Shown here piece after piece: positions 61,708-64,000 of a stretch of 64,000 nucleotides of DNA. A model generated the notes under the pieces. It searched no databases, was not told where the DNA came from, and worked only from the letters and a program-made list of their open reading frames with translations. Position numbers and translations under genes: made by a program. Within the stretch, counting starts at the first letter, position 1; each line of letters begins with the position of its first letter. The DNA lies in assembly GCA_026410415.1 (NCBI GenBank), contig JAPMLR010000001.1, forward strand, positions 496,001-560,000. The letters are read 5' to 3'. The stretch is from Denitratimonas yunnanensis (SeqCode) (GTDB lineage: Bacteria; Pseudomonadota; Gammaproteobacteria; Xanthomonadales; Xanthomonadaceae).

Positions 61708-64000
61708 GACCCGCTGGAACCGTCTCTCCGCCCTGCTCGATGAACTCTTCGACCTGGAGGCCGACGCCCGCGACGAGCGTCTGTCCGTGATTGCGCGGGG
61801 AGATGCGGCGCTCGCATCCGAACTGCGCCATCTGCTCGCATTGGAAGAGCACACCGGCCTTCTGGATGGGGATGTGGCCAATGCCGCCGCAACGGTGATG
61901 TCGCAACTGGCCGCGGCGGCGCCCGACGCCGGGGCCACGGCATCGAACAAGGGCCGGCGCATCGGCCACTATCACTTGATCGAGCGCCTCGGCACCGGTG
62001 GCATGGGCGAAGTCTGGCGTGCCGAACGGGTGGACGACTTCGAACAGGCCGTCGCGGTGAAGCTGATCCGCCCGCTGCTCGATTCCCCCGCCCTGCGCGA
62101 GCGCTTCTCGCGCGAACGCCGCATCCTCGCTCGCCTCGATCATCCCGGCATCGCGCGTCTGCTCGATGGCGGCGTGGCCGATGACGGCACGCCGTGGTAC
62201 GCGATGGAATTCGTGCCCGGCTGCGACATCGTGCGCTTCGCCAACGAGCGCAAACTCGGCACGCGCGAACGGGTCGAATTGCTCCTGCAAGTCTGCGACG
62301 CCACGGCCCACGCCCAATCGCAACTCATCGTGCACCGGGATCTCAAGCCCTCCAACATCCTCGTCGATGCGCAAGGCCGCGCCCGCGTGCTGGATTTCGG
62401 CATCGCCCGGCTGCTGGATGACTCCGGCGCCGAAGCGCTGACCAGCACCGGCGTTCGGGTGTTCTCGCCCGCGTATGCTGCACCCGAGCAGATCCGTGGC
62501 GAGGTCGTGGGCACGGCAGCGGACGTGTTCGCCCTCGGTGCCGTGCTCTACGAACTACTGGTCGGCACCCCGCCCCATCCGGCACGCAGCAGTGCGCCGG
62601 AACGCCTGCTGGCCCGACTCGCCGACGAAACCGCGCCGCGACCAAGCCACGCGCTTCGCCACAGGAGCCACTCCGCCGCGGACAGCCGCACCACCACGGC
62701 GCGCGACATCAGCGCCGACCTGGACACGCTCGTCGCCACGGCATTGCAACCCGACCCGACGCGCCGCTACGCCGGCGCCGCGCAATTGGCCGACGACCTG
62801 CGTCGCTGGCTCGACGGACGCCCCATCGCCGCGCAGCCTGACACCGCCAGTTACCGCATGCGCAAGTTCGTCTCGCGCCATCGCTTCGCGGTCGGCAGCG
62901 CCAGCGCCGTGCTGCTCGCGCTCATCGGCGGCCTCGGATTGGCACTGTGGCAGGCCAAGGTCGCCAATGACCACGCCCATCGCGCCGATGCCGAAGCCCA
63001 GCGCGCCGAACACCAGGCCGAACAGGTACGCGCCCAGATGGCACGCACCCGCAAGGTCAAGGAGTTCATGGTGTCGGTGTTCCAGTCCGCCGACCCGATG
63101 CGCCGCAGCGATCAGGCACCGCAGACCATCGACGAAGCCTTCGACGCCGCGCTCGAACGCGCACGCACCGAACTGGGCAGCGATCCGGTGCTGCAGGCCG
63201 ACGTGCTCGACGATTTCGGCGAGATCCGTGCCAACCAGGGCCGGTTCGAGGAAGCCCGCACACTGTTCGAGCAAGCCCTCGCCGTGGCCGAAAAGGAATA
63301 CGGCCCGCATCACCCGATAGCCGCCGAATCGCTGGTGAACCTGTCGGTGCTGGATTATCTGGAGGGCAAGACCCAGAACGCGGTCCACCACATCGAGCGC
63401 GCGGTCGCCATCCTGGAACAAGACGACGGCGGCGATCCGCTCGCACTTGCCTCCGCGCTGACCAACCTCACCGCCGTGCAACAAATCCAGGGCAACGCCG
63501 CGGCGATGCTCGCCACCAATGAGCGCGCGTTGCAACTGTATCGCACCCATGCGCCGGGCGATCCCCGCATGATTCCGGCGTTGTCCAATGCCGCCCTGAT
63601 CGCCTTGAATGCCGGCGAGCACGACAAGGCAAAAGCCCTGCTGGACGAAACCGTTGCCCTGATCGAACGCGAGCACGGCCCTGATTCTCCGACACTGTGG
63701 TCGGCGCTGACCTCGCTGGCCGAACTGGCCTACGCACGCGGCGACACCGCCGAGCAGCGCGCCCTGACCGAACGCGCCCTGACATTGGTGCGCGGCAATT
63801 TCGGCGGCAACCATCCGTGGATTGCCAGCTCGCTCGGCGAACTGGGACTGATCCTGGTCAACGCCGGCGAGCCAGCTCAAGGCGAAGCCATGCTCCGCGA
63901 AGCCATCGCCATGCACGAGCACTTCAACAGCAGCAATGCCATCGCACCGCTGCGCTATCTCTCCATCGCGCAAGGCGCACGCGACGACCGCAGCGGCGCA
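61700..64000 (+). CDS. Serine/threonine protein kinase with TPR-like repeats, 3' end outside window
   Basis: An open frame of 767 codons to the window edge. After an 85-residue N-terminal helical region, a Hanks-type kinase domain (about residues 90-360) shows Gly-loop GTGGMGEVW, Lys121 in VAVKL, HRDLKPSN at 212-219, DFG at 232-234, and SPAYAAPEQ. A transmembrane helix lies near residue 395-416, followed by tetratricopeptide-like repeats (FEEARTLFEQALAVAEKEYG, ALASALTNLTAVQQIQGN). The start at 61700 overlaps the ECF sigma gene by eight bases, which implies coupled translation. The kinase probably controls the sigma factor; this is inference from family knowledge. Confidence 0.92.
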   Translation, partial: MDKTRWNRLSALLDELFDLEADARDERLSVIARGDAALASELRHLLALEEHTGLLDGDVANAAATVMSQLAAAAPDAGATASNKGRRIGHYHLIERLGTGGMGEVWRAERVDDFEQAVAVKLIRPLLDSPALRERFSRERRILARLDHPGIARLLDGGVADDGTPWYAMEFVPGCDIVRFANERKLGTRERVELLLQVCDATAHAQSQLIVHRDLKPSNILVDAQGRARVLDFGIARLLDDSGAEALTSTGVRVFSPAYAAPEQIRGEVVGTAADVFALGAVLYELLVGTPPHPARSSAPERLLARLADETAPRPSHALRHRSHSAADSRTTTARDISADLDTLVATALQPDPTRRYAGAAQLADDLRRWLDGRPIAAQPDTASYRMRKFVSRHRFAVGSASAVLLALIGGLGLALWQAKVANDHAHRADAEAQRAEHQAEQVRAQMARTRKVKEFMVSVFQSADPMRRSDQAPQTIDEAFDAALERARTELGSDPVLQADVLDDFGEIRANQGRFEEARTLFEQALAVAEKEYGPHHPIAAESLVNLSVLDYLEGKTQNAVHHIERAVAILEQDDGGDPLALASALTNLTAVQQIQGNAAAMLATNERALQLYRTHAPGDPRMIPALSNAALIALNAGEHDKAKALLDETVALIEREHGPDSPTLWSALTSLAELAYARGDTAEQRALTERALTLVRGNFGGNHPWIASSLGELGLILVNAGEPAQGEAMLREAIAMHEHFNSSNAIAPLRYLSIAQGARDDRSGA

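Overview
The window is about 64 kb of dense, high-GC chromosome from a gammaproteobacterium, most likely order Lysobacterales (Xanthomonadales) and perhaps family Rhodanobacteraceae. The grounds are the uvrC-pgsA-tRNA-Gly block, an 831-residue LigA, a map-glnD pair, a PA4780-type kinase, an ECF-sigma/Ser-Thr kinase module, and extracytoplasmic proteins carrying an IFxxGFE motif. The family assignment comes from gene content recalled by eye; no search was run. There is no CRISPR array, insertion sequence, phage or plasmid signature. Most of the window is core chromosome.

Layout. 1-9.1 kb: the 3' part of a DUF697-type GTPase, a lipoprotein, a large acyl-CoA dehydrogenase, a GNAT, an HNH endonuclease, a protein of unknown function with a proline-rich linker, dxs, and a RIO-like kinase. 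9.2-20.5 kb: purE-purK; a Trm112-like/DUF1631/nadC operon; a phosphopantetheinyl transferase; kbl; an ABC exporter; a YggS-type PLP protein; gtrA; mtnA. 20.6-31.2 kb: an unknown secreted protein, a GNAT, glutaryl-CoA-dehydrogenase-type ACAD, a small membrane protein, TatD, TcdA, a cytochrome c'-like protein, a glycine-zipper lipoprotein, an Uup-type ABC-F protein, cytochrome b561, YceI, and a second DUF697-type GTPase. 31.3-40.5 kb: a giant Lhr helicase, tRNA-Gly with a clear sigma-70 promoter and terminator, pgsA, uvrC, an NHL-repeat/thioredoxin-fold protein, and a low-molecular-weight tyrosine phosphatase. 40.5-51.7 kb: a CPA2 cation/proton antiporter gene split by one extra base, a DUF819 membrane protein, accA, a secreted subtilase, glnD and map. 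51.7-64 kb: a DUF885 metalloprotein, epmA, ligA, mutL, a DUF3703 reading frame running in phase into a CBS-domain gene, a membrane protein with a Gly/Ala tail, and an ECF sigma factor overlapping a Ser/Thr kinase with tetratricopeptide-like repeats that runs off the window.

Functional themes are DNA repair and replication (uvrC, ligA, mutL, lhr), central and cofactor metabolism (dxs, nadC, purEK, accA, mtnA, kbl, two acyl-CoA dehydrogenases), nitrogen signalling (glnD), translation and tRNA modification (map, epmA, tcdA, tRNA-Gly) and envelope redox or transport functions.

The points most worth a second look are: the IFxxGFE motif, at the mature N-terminus of one secreted protein and at the extreme C-terminus of another; the one-base frameshift in the antiporter; the missing stop between the DUF3703 and CBS genes; the ECF sigma-kinase overlap with a Thr/Ser in place of the usual acidic patch; and the NHL protein that has lost one cysteine of its redox motif.
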